The notes beneath the pieces are model-generated. The model saw only the letters and a list, made by a program, of their open reading frames with translations. It was not told the origin of the DNA and did no database searches. Shown piece by piece: positions 8,249 to 15,994 of a DNA stretch of 64,000 bases. The DNA is from Auraticoccus cholistanensis (GTDB lineage Bacteria; Actinomycetota; Actinomycetes; Propionibacteriales; Propionibacteriaceae): positions 739,531-803,530 of the forward strand of contig NZ_WPCU01000010.1 in NCBI RefSeq assembly GCF_009742705.1, given 5' to 3'. The position numbers and the translations under genes were made by a program. Numbering within the stretch: position 1 is the stretch's first letter; every line of letters begins with the position of its first letter.

Positions 8249-8542
8249 CTAGGAGGCCAGCCGCTCCCCGGCGCCACCCGGCGGGGCCGGCTCGGCGGCG
8301 GTGCGGTTGACCTCGGACCAGAGGGCGTCCAGCGAGAGACCGAGGACCTCGGCGACCGCGGCCACGGTGGGGAACGCCGGGGTGGCCACGCGGCCGGACT
8401 CGATCTTGCGCAGGGTCTCGGGCGAGACGCCGGCGTCGAGGGCGGTGGTGAGCATCGACCGCTCACCCCGCGCCCGTCGCAGCAGGGCGCCGAGCCGCTG
8501 GCCGCGTTCGACCTCGGCGGGGGTGAGCGGCAGCCGGACCAT
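8249..8542 (-). CDS. XRE-family transcriptional regulator
   Basis: A 97-aa protein dominated by a helix-turn-helix: LGALLRRARGERSMLTTALDAGVSPETLRKIESGRVATPAFPTVAAVAEVLGLSLDALW. It probably binds DNA as a dimer. It is divergent from the methionine aminopeptidase gene across a 66-bp gap that contains an ATAAC/GTTAT inverted repeat, the likely autoregulatory site. The 3' end converges on the MFS gene. Confidence 0.87.
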   Translation of the reverse strand: MVRLPLTPAEVERGQRLGALLRRARGERSMLTTALDAGVSPETLRKIESGRVATPAFPTVAAVAEVLGLSLDALWSEVNRTAAEPAPPGGAGERLAS

Positions 8543-8548
8543 GGCCTG

Positions 8549-8554
8549 ATCGTA
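8549..8554 (-). promoter_or_regulatory. -10 hexamer, leaderless promoter of the XRE gene
   Basis: TACGAT with a 6-nt gap to ATG 8542. Confidence 0.5.
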
Positions 8555-8561
8555 GTACGGG

Positions 8562-8583
8562 ATAACATGGCCGGGATAGTTAT
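8562..8583. promoter_or_regulatory. Candidate operator between XRE gene and map
   Basis: Inverted half-sites ATAAC (8562-8566) and GTTAT (8579-8583) are separated by 12 bp in the divergent promoter region. This AT-rich pair stands out in a region above 70% GC and could let one regulator control both genes. Confidence 0.4.
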
Positions 8584-8608
8584 TGGCAGACGAGGAAGCA
8601 GGCGCCGC

Positions 8609-9391
8609 ATGATCGAGATCCAGAGCCCCACCGGACTGGCCCGGGCCCGGGAGACCGGCGCCCTCGTCGGCGACATCCTGCACGAGCTCAAGGGGCGCAG
8701 CACCCCGGGCACCAACCTGCTCGACATCGACCGCTGGACCCGTGAGCTCATCGACGCCGCCGGGGCGACGTCCTGCTACGTCGACTACGCCCCCTCCTTC
8801 GGCCGCGGCCCGTTCGGCCACCACATCTGCACCGGCGTGAACGACGCCGTGCTGCACGGCCGGCCGCACGACTACGCGCTCGCCGACGGCGACCTGCTCA
8901 GCCTCGACCTGGCCGTCGTGCTCGACGGGGTCGCGGCCGACGCGGCCATCAGCTTCGTGGTCGGCGGCTCGCAGCCTCCGGAGAGCCTCGCCCTGATCGG
9001 CGCCACCGAGCGGGCCCTGGAGGCCGGCATCGCCGCCGCCGGCCCCGGAGCCCGCCTCGGCGACATCTCCGCCGCCATCGGGGCGGTGCTGACCGGGGCG
9101 GGGTACCGGGTCAACACCGAGTTCGGCGGACACGGCATCGGGTCGACCATGCACCAGGACCCGCACGTCCCCAACGCCGGTCGTCCCGGCCGCGGGTTCC
9201 GGCTGCGTCCGGGGCTGCTGCTGGCCCTGGAGCCGTGGGTGATGGCCGACACCGACGAGCTGGTCGTCGACCCGGACGGGTGGACGCTGCGCAGCGCCAC
9301 GGGCTGCCGGACGGCGCACAGCGAGCACACCATCGCCATCACCGACGACGGCGCGGAGATCCTGACCCTGCCGCGGCGGGCGCGGACCTGA
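8609..9391 (+). CDS. map: Methionine aminopeptidase, type I
   Basis: A 260-aa M24A enzyme that removes N-terminal Met from nascent proteins. All metal and catalytic residues are present: His83 (VLHGRP), Asp100 (SLDLA), Asp111, His175 (GHGIG), His182, Glu208 (LEPW) and Glu239 (SEHTI). ATG 8609 follows GAGGAAG and gives the usual family N terminus; an upstream ATG at 8567 would add 14 unusual residues. An XRE regulator sits head to head with it, which is odd for a constitutive housekeeping enzyme and suggests a secondary, regulated map copy. Confidence 0.92.
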   Translation: MIEIQSPTGLARARETGALVGDILHELKGRSTPGTNLLDIDRWTRELIDAAGATSCYVDYAPSFGRGPFGHHICTGVNDAVLHGRPHDYALADGDLLSLDLAVVLDGVAADAAISFVVGGSQPPESLALIGATERALEAGIAAAGPGARLGDISAAIGAVLTGAGYRVNTEFGGHGIGSTMHQDPHVPNAGRPGRGFRLRPGLLLALEPWVMADTDELVVDPDGWTLRSATGCRTAHSEHTIAITDDGAEILTLPRRART

Positions 9392-9477
9392 GTGCCTGCG
9401 CCGGCCCACCGGGGCCGCTGCTCCCCGGGCACGCCCCCGGCTCCCGGGGAACGGCCGGGCGCCGTCGCCCCGGGACC

Positions 9478-9483
9478 TAGAGT
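9478..9483 (+). promoter_or_regulatory. -10 hexamer, leaderless promoter of orn
   Basis: TAGAGT with a 7-nt gap to GTG 9491. Confidence 0.55.
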
Positions 9484-9490
9484 GGGTCCG

Positions 9491-10144
9491 GTGAGCGGCA
9501 ACCTGGTGTGGATCGACTGCGAGATGACCGGCCTCGACCTGGAGTCCGACGCCCTGGTGGAGGTGGCCGCGCTGGTCACCGACGGCGAGCTCAACGTGCT
9601 CGGCGAGGGCATCGACGTGGTGATCAGGCCCCCGGCCGCCGCCCTGGAGCAGATGGGCGACTTCGTCCGCGAGATGCACACCGGCTCCGGTCTGCTGGCC
9701 GAGCTCGAGCACGGCCTGGAGCTGGCCGAGGCCGAGCAGCTCGTGCTCGACCACGTCCGCCAGTTCGTCCCCGAGCCGCGCAAGGCCCCGCTGGCCGGCA
9801 ACAGCATCGGCACCGACCGGGCCTTCCTGCTGCGGCAGATGCCCCGTCTCGAGGCCCACGTGCACTACCGCAACGTCGACGTCTCCTCGTTCAAGGAGCT
9901 GGCCCGCCGCTGGTTCCCCAAGATCTACTACCACGGCCCGGCCAAGGGCGGTAACCACCGGGCGCTGGCCGACATCCAGGAGTCGATCGAGGAGATGCGC
10001 TACTACCGCGAGACCCTGCTCGTCGCCCCGCCCGGGCCCGACACCGCCACCTGCAAGGAGGTCGCGGCCCGCCACGCCGGCTCGCTGACCGGCCTCGTGG
10101 TGGCCGCCCCGGTCGAGACCGCCGAGGACGCCGGCGACAGCTGA
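9491..10144 (+). CDS. orn: Oligoribonuclease
   Basis: A 217-aa DEDDh 3'-5' exonuclease that degrades 2-5 nt RNAs, including pGpG, to mononucleotides. The first acidic pair is in WIDCEMTGLD (Asp9, Glu11). The family blocks VAALVTDGELNVLGEGIDVVI, FKELARRWFPKIYYHGPAKGG and NHRALADIQESIEEMRYYR follow, with the catalytic His and last Asp in the last of these. Actinobacterial Orn is usually about 200-215 aa; the extra residues form a short C-terminal tail. tRNA-His follows, and the -35-like motif of the tRNA overlaps the orn stop codon. Confidence 0.95.
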   Translation: MSGNLVWIDCEMTGLDLESDALVEVAALVTDGELNVLGEGIDVVIRPPAAALEQMGDFVREMHTGSGLLAELEHGLELAEAEQLVLDHVRQFVPEPRKAPLAGNSIGTDRAFLLRQMPRLEAHVHYRNVDVSSFKELARRWFPKIYYHGPAKGGNHRALADIQESIEEMRYYRETLLVAPPGPDTATCKEVAARHAGSLTGLVVAAPVETAEDAGDS

Positions 10145-10175
10145 TTTCGTCCCGGCGGCGGGATCTGGCTACACT
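10141..10175 (+). promoter_or_regulatory. tRNA-His promoter
   Basis: The segment CTGATTTCGTCC (10141-10152) includes the orn stop codon and is followed 17 nt later by TACACT (10170-10175). The identical 12-mer precedes tRNA-Lys at a similar distance from its -10, so it probably contains the -35 element. Confidence 0.5.
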
Positions 10176-10217
10176 GTTCCAGCCGTCGACCAGGGTGCAT
10201 CCCGCCCGGGCGACCGT

Positions 10218-10291
10218 GGTGGGTGTAGCTCAGTTGGCAGAGCACCTGGTTGTGGTCCAGGGGGCCGCGGGTTCAAGTCCCGTCATCCACC
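10218..10291 (+). tRNA. tRNA-His (anticodon GTG)
   Basis: The acceptor pairs GTGGGTG with CATCCAC. The encoded G at position -1 and discriminator C are the tRNA-His identity elements. The D-arm is GCTC/GAGC, the anticodon stem-loop CCTGG TTGTGGT CCAGG, and the T-loop TTCAAGT. CCA is not encoded. Confidence 0.95.
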
Positions 10292-10299
10292 CCGCAGAG

Positions 10300-10330
10300 C
10301 TGGCCCCGTCGGTCCGTCCGACGGGGCCAG
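10300..10330 (+). terminator. Terminator of tRNA-His
   Basis: A perfect 13-bp stem CTGGCCCCGTCGG / CCGACGGGGCCAG with a 5-nt loop, followed by TCCCGTTCCC. It lies 9 nt after the tRNA. From here to 10611 there is no gene, only the two regulatory palindromes listed next. Confidence 0.75.
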
Positions 10331-10479
10331 TCCCGTTCCCACCCCTCGCTGTGGCAGCCGGGACGCACCGGACGCCAGCGGACCGCGGTCACGCCTCGGG
10401 CAGGGCCCCCTCCGCCCGGCCGGGCGGCACGGCCGCGACGTCCGGCCGCGGCCCCGTCGACGCCTGCCGCTCCTCCGGC

Positions 10480-10496
10480 GTAACAGTCCTGTTAAC
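10480..10496. promoter_or_regulatory. GTAAC-n6-GTTAA(C) palindrome, possible GlnR box
   Basis: TAACAG-TC-CTGTTA is a perfect 6-bp inverted repeat. Read as half-sites it is GTAAC-n6-GTTAA, close to the actinobacterial GlnR pattern GTnAC-n6-G(a/t)nAC. It is 115 bp upstream of the amino-acid-type ABC operon, and a glnR gene lies at 48150. Binding is inferred. Confidence 0.35.
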
Positions 10497-10535
10497 CGCC
10501 TGGGCAGACCCTTCCCGGGCCCCTCCGCCGGTTCG

Positions 10536-10553
10536 TATCTTGTATACAAGATA
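10536..10553. promoter_or_regulatory. 18-bp perfect palindrome, likely GntR/FCD operator
   Basis: TATCTTGTATACAAGATA is a perfect palindrome 58 bp upstream of the first gene of the catabolic operon, in a region of very high GC. Its TTGTATACAA core is the kind of site used by FCD-type GntR regulators. The operon's fourth gene (12927) encodes exactly such a regulator, and the promoter -10 probably overlaps the site. Confidence 0.7.
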
Positions 10554-10611
10554 TTCCGCGAGAGGCTGGCGACGTTGCCACCGCGCACACCGAGCCACGA
10601 AGGAACTCCCG

Positions 10612-11487
10612 ATGAAGAGGACAGCTCGACGCCCCGGCGCCCTGCTCCTGGCGGCCGCGGTGCTGGTCGCCGCCAGCGCCTGCTCCAGCGAGCCCGAGGC
10701 CCCCACCGGCCCCGTCACCGTCACCCCGCCGGCCACCCTGGTGGAGGCGGGTGAGCTGACCTACGGGGTCGCCGCCACCTTCCCGCCCTTCGAGTACAAG
10801 GACGGCACCGAGCTGACCGGTTTCGACGTCGACATGGCCGAGAGCCTGGCCGGCTACATGGGCCTGCGGCCCTCACCCCTGGACATCGACTTCGACGGCC
10901 TGATCCCCGCCCTGGGTGGAGGACGCGTCGACATCATCAACTCCGCGATGTACATCAACGAGGAGCGTGCCGAGCAGGTGGACTTCGTCCCCTACCTGGT
11001 CGTCGGCGAGGCGCTGCTCGTCCCCAAGGGCAACCCGCTGGGCATCGCCACCATCCCCGACGACCTCTCCGGGCGCACCATCGCGGTGACCCGCGGCGCC
11101 ATCGGCGAGACCTACATGGAGCAGTTCAACACCGAGCTCGAGGCCAAGGGGCTGGAGCCGATGACGATCATGGCGCTGCCCACCAACCAGGACGCCCTGC
11201 TGGCCGTGACCTCGGGGCGCGCGGACGGGTTCGACACCTCGACCCCCGGCGCGGCCTACACGCTCACCGAGCGCGGGGACGACTTCGACATCGCCGGCAC
11301 CTTCGAGCTGGGCACCCAGATCGGCATCGCGGTCCGCAAGGGCGACACCGAGACCCGTGCCGCCGTCGAGGCGGGGCTGCAGGAGCTGGTCGCCGACGGC
11401 ACCTACCGGGAGCTGATCGCCCGCTACAACCTGCCGCCGGAGTCCGCCCTCCTCGGCGAGCCGGCCGCCACGGAGTCGGGTGACTGA
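10612..11487 (+). CDS. Amino-acid-type ABC transporter substrate-binding lipoprotein
   Basis: A 291-aa family-3 solute-binding protein. The signal peptide ends in a lipobox at ASAC (SP II cleavage before Cys24), so it is anchored outside the membrane. Family motifs include ELTYGVAATFPPFEYKDG, LTGFDVDMAESLA and GGRVDIINSAMYINEERA. It captures an amino-acid-like ligand for the permease and ATPase encoded next; the ligand is unknown. The ATG follows AAGGA, and the gene overlaps the permease gene by 8 bp. It heads an 11-gene operon behind the 18-bp palindrome. Confidence 0.9.
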   Translation: MKRTARRPGALLLAAAVLVAASACSSEPEAPTGPVTVTPPATLVEAGELTYGVAATFPPFEYKDGTELTGFDVDMAESLAGYMGLRPSPLDIDFDGLIPALGGGRVDIINSAMYINEERAEQVDFVPYLVVGEALLVPKGNPLGIATIPDDLSGRTIAVTRGAIGETYMEQFNTELEAKGLEPMTIMALPTNQDALLAVTSGRADGFDTSTPGAAYTLTERGDDFDIAGTFELGTQIGIAVRKGDTETRAAVEAGLQELVADGTYRELIARYNLPPESALLGEPAATESGD

Positions 11488-12196
11488 GGTGCAGCTGCTG
11501 GAGTACGTGGTCTCGACCGCGTTCCTGACGGCCACGCTGGTCACGATCGCGCTGACCGTGCTGTCGATGGCGCTCGGCGTCCTCGGCGGGCTGCTGCTGG
11601 CGCTCGGCGCCAGCTCCCGCTTCGCGGTCCTGCGTGGCGTGGTCGCGGTGTACGTGTGGCTGTTCCGGGGCACGCCGGTGCTGCTGCAGCTCATCTTCGT
11701 CTTCAACGTGCTGCCGCTGGTCGGGCTGCGGTTCGACTCCTTCACCTGCGCGATCATCGCCCTCAGCCTCAACGAGGCCGCCTACATGGCCGAGATCATC
11801 CGCGGCGGCCTGCTGGGCGTGGACCGGGGCCAGCGCACCGCCTCGCACATGCTCGGGCTGACCCGGGTCCAGACGATGCTGCACGTCGTGCTGCCCCAGA
11901 TGGTGAGGCTCGTGCTGCCGCCCACCGGCAACCAGCTGATCGGCATGCTGAAGACGTCCGCGCTGGCGTCCGTGGTGGCGGTGCAGGACCTGCTGCTGGT
12001 CGCCCAGCGCACCGCCGCCGGCAACTTCGACTACGTCAACGCGCTGCTGGCGGCCGCGGTGCACTACCTGCTGCTCACCACGCTGTGCACCCTGCTCGTG
12101 CACGCCGTCGAGGTGCGGATGGACGTGTCGCGCAAGGCCCAGCGCCGCCAGCGGCAGGAGACGCGGGCGCTCGTCGCAGAAGGAGGACGTCGGTGA
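11480..12196 (+). CDS. Amino-acid ABC transporter permease
   Basis: A 238-aa HisM/GlnP-type membrane subunit with about five transmembrane helices. The cytoplasmic coupling loop that docks the ATPase reads EIIRGGLLGVDRGQRTASHMLGLTRVQTMLHVVLPQ. GTG 11480 lies inside the end of the SBP gene. The operon encodes only this one permease, so the channel is probably a homodimer. Confidence 0.9.
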   Translation: MTEVQLLEYVVSTAFLTATLVTIALTVLSMALGVLGGLLLALGASSRFAVLRGVVAVYVWLFRGTPVLLQLIFVFNVLPLVGLRFDSFTCAIIALSLNEAAYMAEIIRGGLLGVDRGQRTASHMLGLTRVQTMLHVVLPQMVRLVLPPTGNQLIGMLKTSALASVVAVQDLLLVAQRTAAGNFDYVNALLAAAVHYLLLTTLCTLLVHAVEVRMDVSRKAQRRQRQETRALVAEGGRR

Positions 12197-12930
12197 GCGA
12201 GATCCTGATCGAGACCCAGGGCATCACCAAGAGCTACGCCTCGACCACCGTGCTGTCGGACGTGAGCCTGCGAATCCACCGCGGCGAGTGCGTCGTGCTG
12301 CTCGGACCCTCGGGGGCCGGCAAGTCCACCGCGCTGCGGTGCCTGGCCGGGTTGGAGGAGCTGCAGGCCGGCTCGGTGGTGTTCCAGGGGGAGACCTTCG
12401 TGACCCCCGAGGGCACCCACCGCCACCTCCGCGGCGCCATCGGCATGGTGTTCCAGCAGTTCAACCTGTTCCCGCACCTGAGCGTGCTGGACAACGTCGC
12501 GCTGGCCCCGCGGCGGGTGAAGAAGGTGGCGCTGCCGCAGGCACGCCGCCAGGCCGAGGAGCTGCTCGACCTGGTCGGCCTCGGCAACCGCCGCGGCTAC
12601 TTCCCGCACGAGCTGTCGGGGGGTCAGCAGCAGCGGGTGGCCATCGCCCGGGCGCTGGCCATGGAGCCCACGCTGATGCTCTTCGACGAGCCGACCAGCT
12701 CCCTCGACCCCGAGCACACCCGCGAGGTGCTGCGGGTGATGCGGCAGGTCATCGACCTCGGGATGACCGTGGCGGTGGTGACCCACGAGATGTCCTTCGC
12801 CCGGCAGAGCGCGGACCGCGTCCTGTTCATGGACGAGGGCCGGGTCGTGGAGGACGCCCCGGCCGCCCGGTTCTTCACCGCGCCGCAGAGCGCACGGGCC
12901 CGGGCCTTCCTGCGCGAGGAGGACGAGTGA
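12193..12930 (+). CDS. Amino-acid ABC transporter ATP-binding protein
   Basis: A 245-aa ABC ATPase of the GlnQ/HisP type. Motifs in order are Walker A GPSGAGKS, Q-loop GMVFQQFNLFPHLSVLDN, signature [16 protein letters not shown], Walker B LMLFDEPTSSLDP and switch His in VVTHEM. The GTG start overlaps the permease stop (GTGA). It powers uptake of the ligand bound by the 10612 lipoprotein. Confidence 0.92.
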   Translation: MSEILIETQGITKSYASTTVLSDVSLRIHRGECVVLLGPSGAGKSTALRCLAGLEELQAGSVVFQGETFVTPEGTHRHLRGAIGMVFQQFNLFPHLSVLDNVALAPRRVKKVALPQARRQAEELLDLVGLGNRRGYFPHELSGGQQQRVAIARALAMEPTLMLFDEPTSSLDPEHTREVLRVMRQVIDLGMTVAVVTHEMSFARQSADRVLFMDEGRVVEDAPAARFFTAPQSARARAFLREEDE

Positions 12931-13598
12931 GCGTCCCGGGTGCGCCCGGGGAGCCCCCGCACTCCCCCACCTGGCGCAAGCAGGACTGGGCCTACGCCCA
13001 GCTGCGGGAGTGGGTCGTCGAGGGCCACCTGCGCGAGGGGCAGAAGCTCGACGAGGCGCGGCTCGCCGACGAGCTGGGGGTGAGCCGCATCCCGCTGCGG
13101 CACGCGCTGTCCCGGCTCGCCTCGGAGGGTCTGGTGGTCGACCGGCCGCACCGCAGCCTGCTGGTGGCCCCGATGTCGCTCGCCGACGCCGAGGACGTCT
13201 ACGCCGGCCGGACCGTGCTGGAGGTGCTGCTCGCCACCACCGCCACCGAGCGGGCCGAGCCGGGTGACGTCCAGCGGGTGCGGGCGGTGCTGGACGTGCA
13301 GGCCGAGCACACCAGCGGCGGCCACCACGAGCACTCGCGCCACGACGACCGCAACTTCCACTTCGCGATGTACGAGACCGCCCGGATGGCCGCCACCTTC
13401 GCCGCCCTGCAGCGGCTACGCCTGCTGAGCGAGCGCTACATCCACCTCTACCTCAAGCAGCCGAGCCGGCTGCAGGAGTCCCTGAGCCAGCACCGCGCCA
13501 TCTTCGAGGCGTTCGCCGCCGGCGACCGCGACCGGGTCGCCGAGCTCACCGAGCGCCACGTCACCGAGGGCATCCAGGTCCTGCGCGGCCTGCTCTGA
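12927..13598 (+). CDS. GntR-family regulator with FCD effector domain
   Basis: A 223-aa regulator. The N-terminal winged helix reads GQKLDEARLADELGVSRIPLRHALSRLASEGLVVDRPHRS. An all-helical C-terminal FCD domain follows, with metal/ligand-binding Asp and His residues (DDRNFH, QHRAIFEAFAAGD). FCD regulators usually sense the substrate or an intermediate of the pathway they control. It overlaps the ATPase gene by 4 bp and probably binds the palindrome at 10536-10553, giving autoregulation of the whole operon. An 87-bp gap with a small GC hairpin separates it from the enzyme genes. Confidence 0.9.
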   Translation: MSVPGAPGEPPHSPTWRKQDWAYAQLREWVVEGHLREGQKLDEARLADELGVSRIPLRHALSRLASEGLVVDRPHRSLLVAPMSLADAEDVYAGRTVLEVLLATTATERAEPGDVQRVRAVLDVQAEHTSGGHHEHSRHDDRNFHFAMYETARMAATFAALQRLRLLSERYIHLYLKQPSRLQESLSQHRAIFEAFAAGDRDRVAELTERHVTEGIQVLRGLL

Positions 13599-13685
13599 CC
13601 TCCTCCGGGGCCGTCCTCCGGCGGCCCCCCACGACCACGTCCGACCCGCTGCGACCCGCGCGGGTGAACCCCAGCAAGGAGAACC

Positions 13686-14897
13686 GTGTCCCACCTGCCC
13701 ACCGCCCTGGCCCGACTCGACATGCCCGAGCTGAGCGAGCACATCGGCCTGTCGCTGCGAGACGCCGAGCGCGAGCTGGAGAACGGTCCGGGCCCCGCCG
13801 ACCTGCTCGACGCCACCTACGCCAACACGCACCGCTTCCCGCCGCCGGACTGGGCGGTGGAGACCTTCGTGGCCGCGGCGGGCGGTGCGGGGATGACCTA
13901 CACCCCCTACCGCGGCGACACCGGCGTGCGGGAGGCCGTCTCCCGCAACGTCCGCGAGGTGCTGGGGCTGCCCAGCGGCGACGGCCTCGAGCCGATCCTG
14001 ACCCCGGGCACCCAGGGCGCGCTCTTCGTGGCGCTGGCCTCGCTGCTGGAGCCGGGCGACCTGGTCCTGCTGCCCGACCCCGACTACCTGTCGACCGAGC
14101 GGATGGTCCGCTACTTCGGGGCGGAGGTGCTCCGGATCCCGATGACCTTCCCCGACGACGACGGCCGGCCGGTGCTCGACCCCGAGGCGCTGGCCGAGGC
14201 GGCGGCACGCGGACCCAGGCTGATGGTCTTCTCCCACCCCAACAACCCGACCGGCATGGTCTACCAGGACTCCACCCTGCTGCAGATCGCCGAGCTGGCC
14301 GTCGAGCACGACTTCTGGGTGCTGGCCGACCAGCTCTACTGCCGCCTCGTCTACGACGGCCTGACCTTCACCCACCTGGCCAACCTGCCGGGGATGGCCG
14401 AGCGCACCGTGACCCTGCTGGGACCGTCCAAGACCGAGTCGCTGTCGGGCTACCGGCTGGGTGTGGGGCTGGCGCCCTCCTCGGTGGTGGCCCGGATGGA
14501 GGACGTGCAGTCCTGCACGGCGCTGCGCGCACCCTCCTACGCCCAGCACCTGCTGACCCGCTGGCTGGCCGACGACCAGGACTACCTGCGGCTGCGGGTC
14601 CGGGAGTACCAGGCGCTGCGGGACATGACGGTGGAGCGCATCAACGCCTCCGGCGTGATGCGGGTGCGTCCCTCCTGCGGCAGCTCCTACCTCTTCCCCG
14701 AGCTGCTCGTCGACGTCGGCGACCGCGAGATCTCGCTGCGGCTGAAGCGGGACGCCGGCGTCGTGGTCAACCCCGGCTACCAGTTCGGGCTGGGCGGTCT
14801 GGGGCACATGCGCCTCTGCTTCGCCCAGGACGAGCAGGAGTGGTCGGCGGCCCTGGACCGGGTGCTGGACGTGGTCGCCGGGTACCCGCTCCGGTGA
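13686..14897 (+). CDS. PLP-dependent class I/II aminotransferase
   Basis: A 403-aa fold-type I enzyme. The PLP lysine is in GPSKTESLSGYRLG. Other landmarks are HPNNPTGMVY, YTPYRGDTGVREAVSRNV, ADQLYCRLVYDG and a C-terminal substrate-carboxylate Arg in GHMRLCFA. It moves the amino group of a pathway intermediate to a 2-oxo acid. GTG 13686 is preceded by AGGAG. The operon context, with RidA and a 2-hydroxyacid dehydrogenase, suggests that it yields a 2-oxo acid. Substrate unknown. Confidence 0.9.
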   Translation: MSHLPTALARLDMPELSEHIGLSLRDAERELENGPGPADLLDATYANTHRFPPPDWAVETFVAAAGGAGMTYTPYRGDTGVREAVSRNVREVLGLPSGDGLEPILTPGTQGALFVALASLLEPGDLVLLPDPDYLSTERMVRYFGAEVLRIPMTFPDDDGRPVLDPEALAEAAARGPRLMVFSHPNNPTGMVYQDSTLLQIAELAVEHDFWVLADQLYCRLVYDGLTFTHLANLPGMAERTVTLLGPSKTESLSGYRLGVGLAPSSVVARMEDVQSCTALRAPSYAQHLLTRWLADDQDYLRLRVREYQALRDMTVERINASGVMRVRPSCGSSYLFPELLVDVGDREISLRLKRDAGVVVNPGYQFGLGGLGHMRLCFAQDEQEWSAALDRVLDVVAGYPLR

Positions 14898-15994
14898 GCG
14901 CCGTGCCCGACGAGGCCGGCGCGCTGGTCCTGCAGGGCCTGCGGTGGTGGTCGGTCCGGCACCCGCTGCGTCGCCCGCTGGCGCACGCCTCGGTCACCAC
15001 GTCCACCCTGCAGGCGCTGGTGGTCCGCGCCGACTTCGCGGGCGTCTCGGGGTGGGCGGAGGTGCGCACCGACGGCGGCTACGCCACCGGCGAGGACGCG
15101 GCCGTCGTGCTCACCGCCCTGACCGGCACCCCGCTGCTCGGCCGGACGGTGCAGCAGGGCACCGCCGGGCTGCTGCCCCGGTCCCGGCTGGCGGCGATGG
15201 CCCTCGACGTCGCCGCCCACGACGCGGCCGCCCGCCTGGCCGGGCGTCCCCTGCACCGGCTGCTCGGCGGCCCGCCCACCAGCCGGCTGGCGACCCACGC
15301 CCAGGTCCCCTTCGGCACGGTCGAGGAGGCCGGGGTCCGGGCCCGCGAGGCGGTCGGCGCCGGCTTCACCCGGATCAAGATCCGCGTCGGCGGACCGGAC
15401 GTGGGCCACGACGTGGCCCGGGTGGCCGCCGTGCGGGCCACCGCGGGGGACGGCGTCGAGCTGCTGACCGACGCCAACGCCGGCTGGGACGTCCCCCGCG
15501 CGGTCGAGGCGGCCCGCCGGCTCGCCGCGCTCGGGGTCAGCTGGCTGGAGCAGCCGGTGTCCGGGGTGGCCGACCTGGCCCGGGTGAGCGCCGCCGGCGG
15601 CGTCCCGGTCCGGGCCGACGAGTCCGCCCGCGACGCCCGGGCCGTCGCGGACCTGGCCGCCGCGGGTGCCGTGCAGGGCGTCCACCTCAAGCTGGAGAAG
15701 TGCGGCACCGTCGCCGCGCTGCGCGCCGCCGTGTCCGCGGCCCGCTCGGCCGGGCTGTCGGTCGCGCTGGGCCAGATGGACCAGGGACGTCTGGGCTGCG
15801 CGGCCACCACGGCGCTCGCCGTCGGGCTCGGCGTCGAGGAGGCCGAGCTGTGGGGCTGCGCCGACATCGACGCCGCCGACGACGTCGCCGGCCCCCTCAC
15901 CCTGCTCGACGGCGCGGTCCTGGTCCCCCAGGGGCCCGGGCTCGGCGTCGAGACCACCCTCACCGCACCACCGTCAGGAGCCCTGCCACGATGA
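14894..15994 (+). CDS. Enolase-superfamily racemase/epimerase (MLE/dipeptide-epimerase-like)
   Basis: A 366-aa enzyme with the enolase-superfamily capping domain and barrel. The barrel carries a lysine motif FTRIKIRVGG (K-x-R where the MLE subgroup has K-x-K). The metal ligands are in TDANAGW, LEQPV and RADES, and a second lysine motif is HLKLEKCG. A Lys on each face of the barrel is typical of amino-acid and dipeptide epimerases and N-succinylamino-acid racemases, so stereochemical inversion at an alpha carbon is the best guess. Its GTG overlaps the aminotransferase stop (GTGA). Confidence 0.85.
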   Translation: MSAVPDEAGALVLQGLRWWSVRHPLRRPLAHASVTTSTLQALVVRADFAGVSGWAEVRTDGGYATGEDAAVVLTALTGTPLLGRTVQQGTAGLLPRSRLAAMALDVAAHDAAARLAGRPLHRLLGGPPTSRLATHAQVPFGTVEEAGVRAREAVGAGFTRIKIRVGGPDVGHDVARVAAVRATAGDGVELLTDANAGWDVPRAVEAARRLAALGVSWLEQPVSGVADLARVSAAGGVPVRADESARDARAVADLAAAGAVQGVHLKLEKCGTVAALRAAVSAARSAGLSVALGQMDQGRLGCAATTALAVGLGVEEAELWGCADIDAADDVAGPLTLLDGAVLVPQGPGLGVETTLTAPPSGALPR

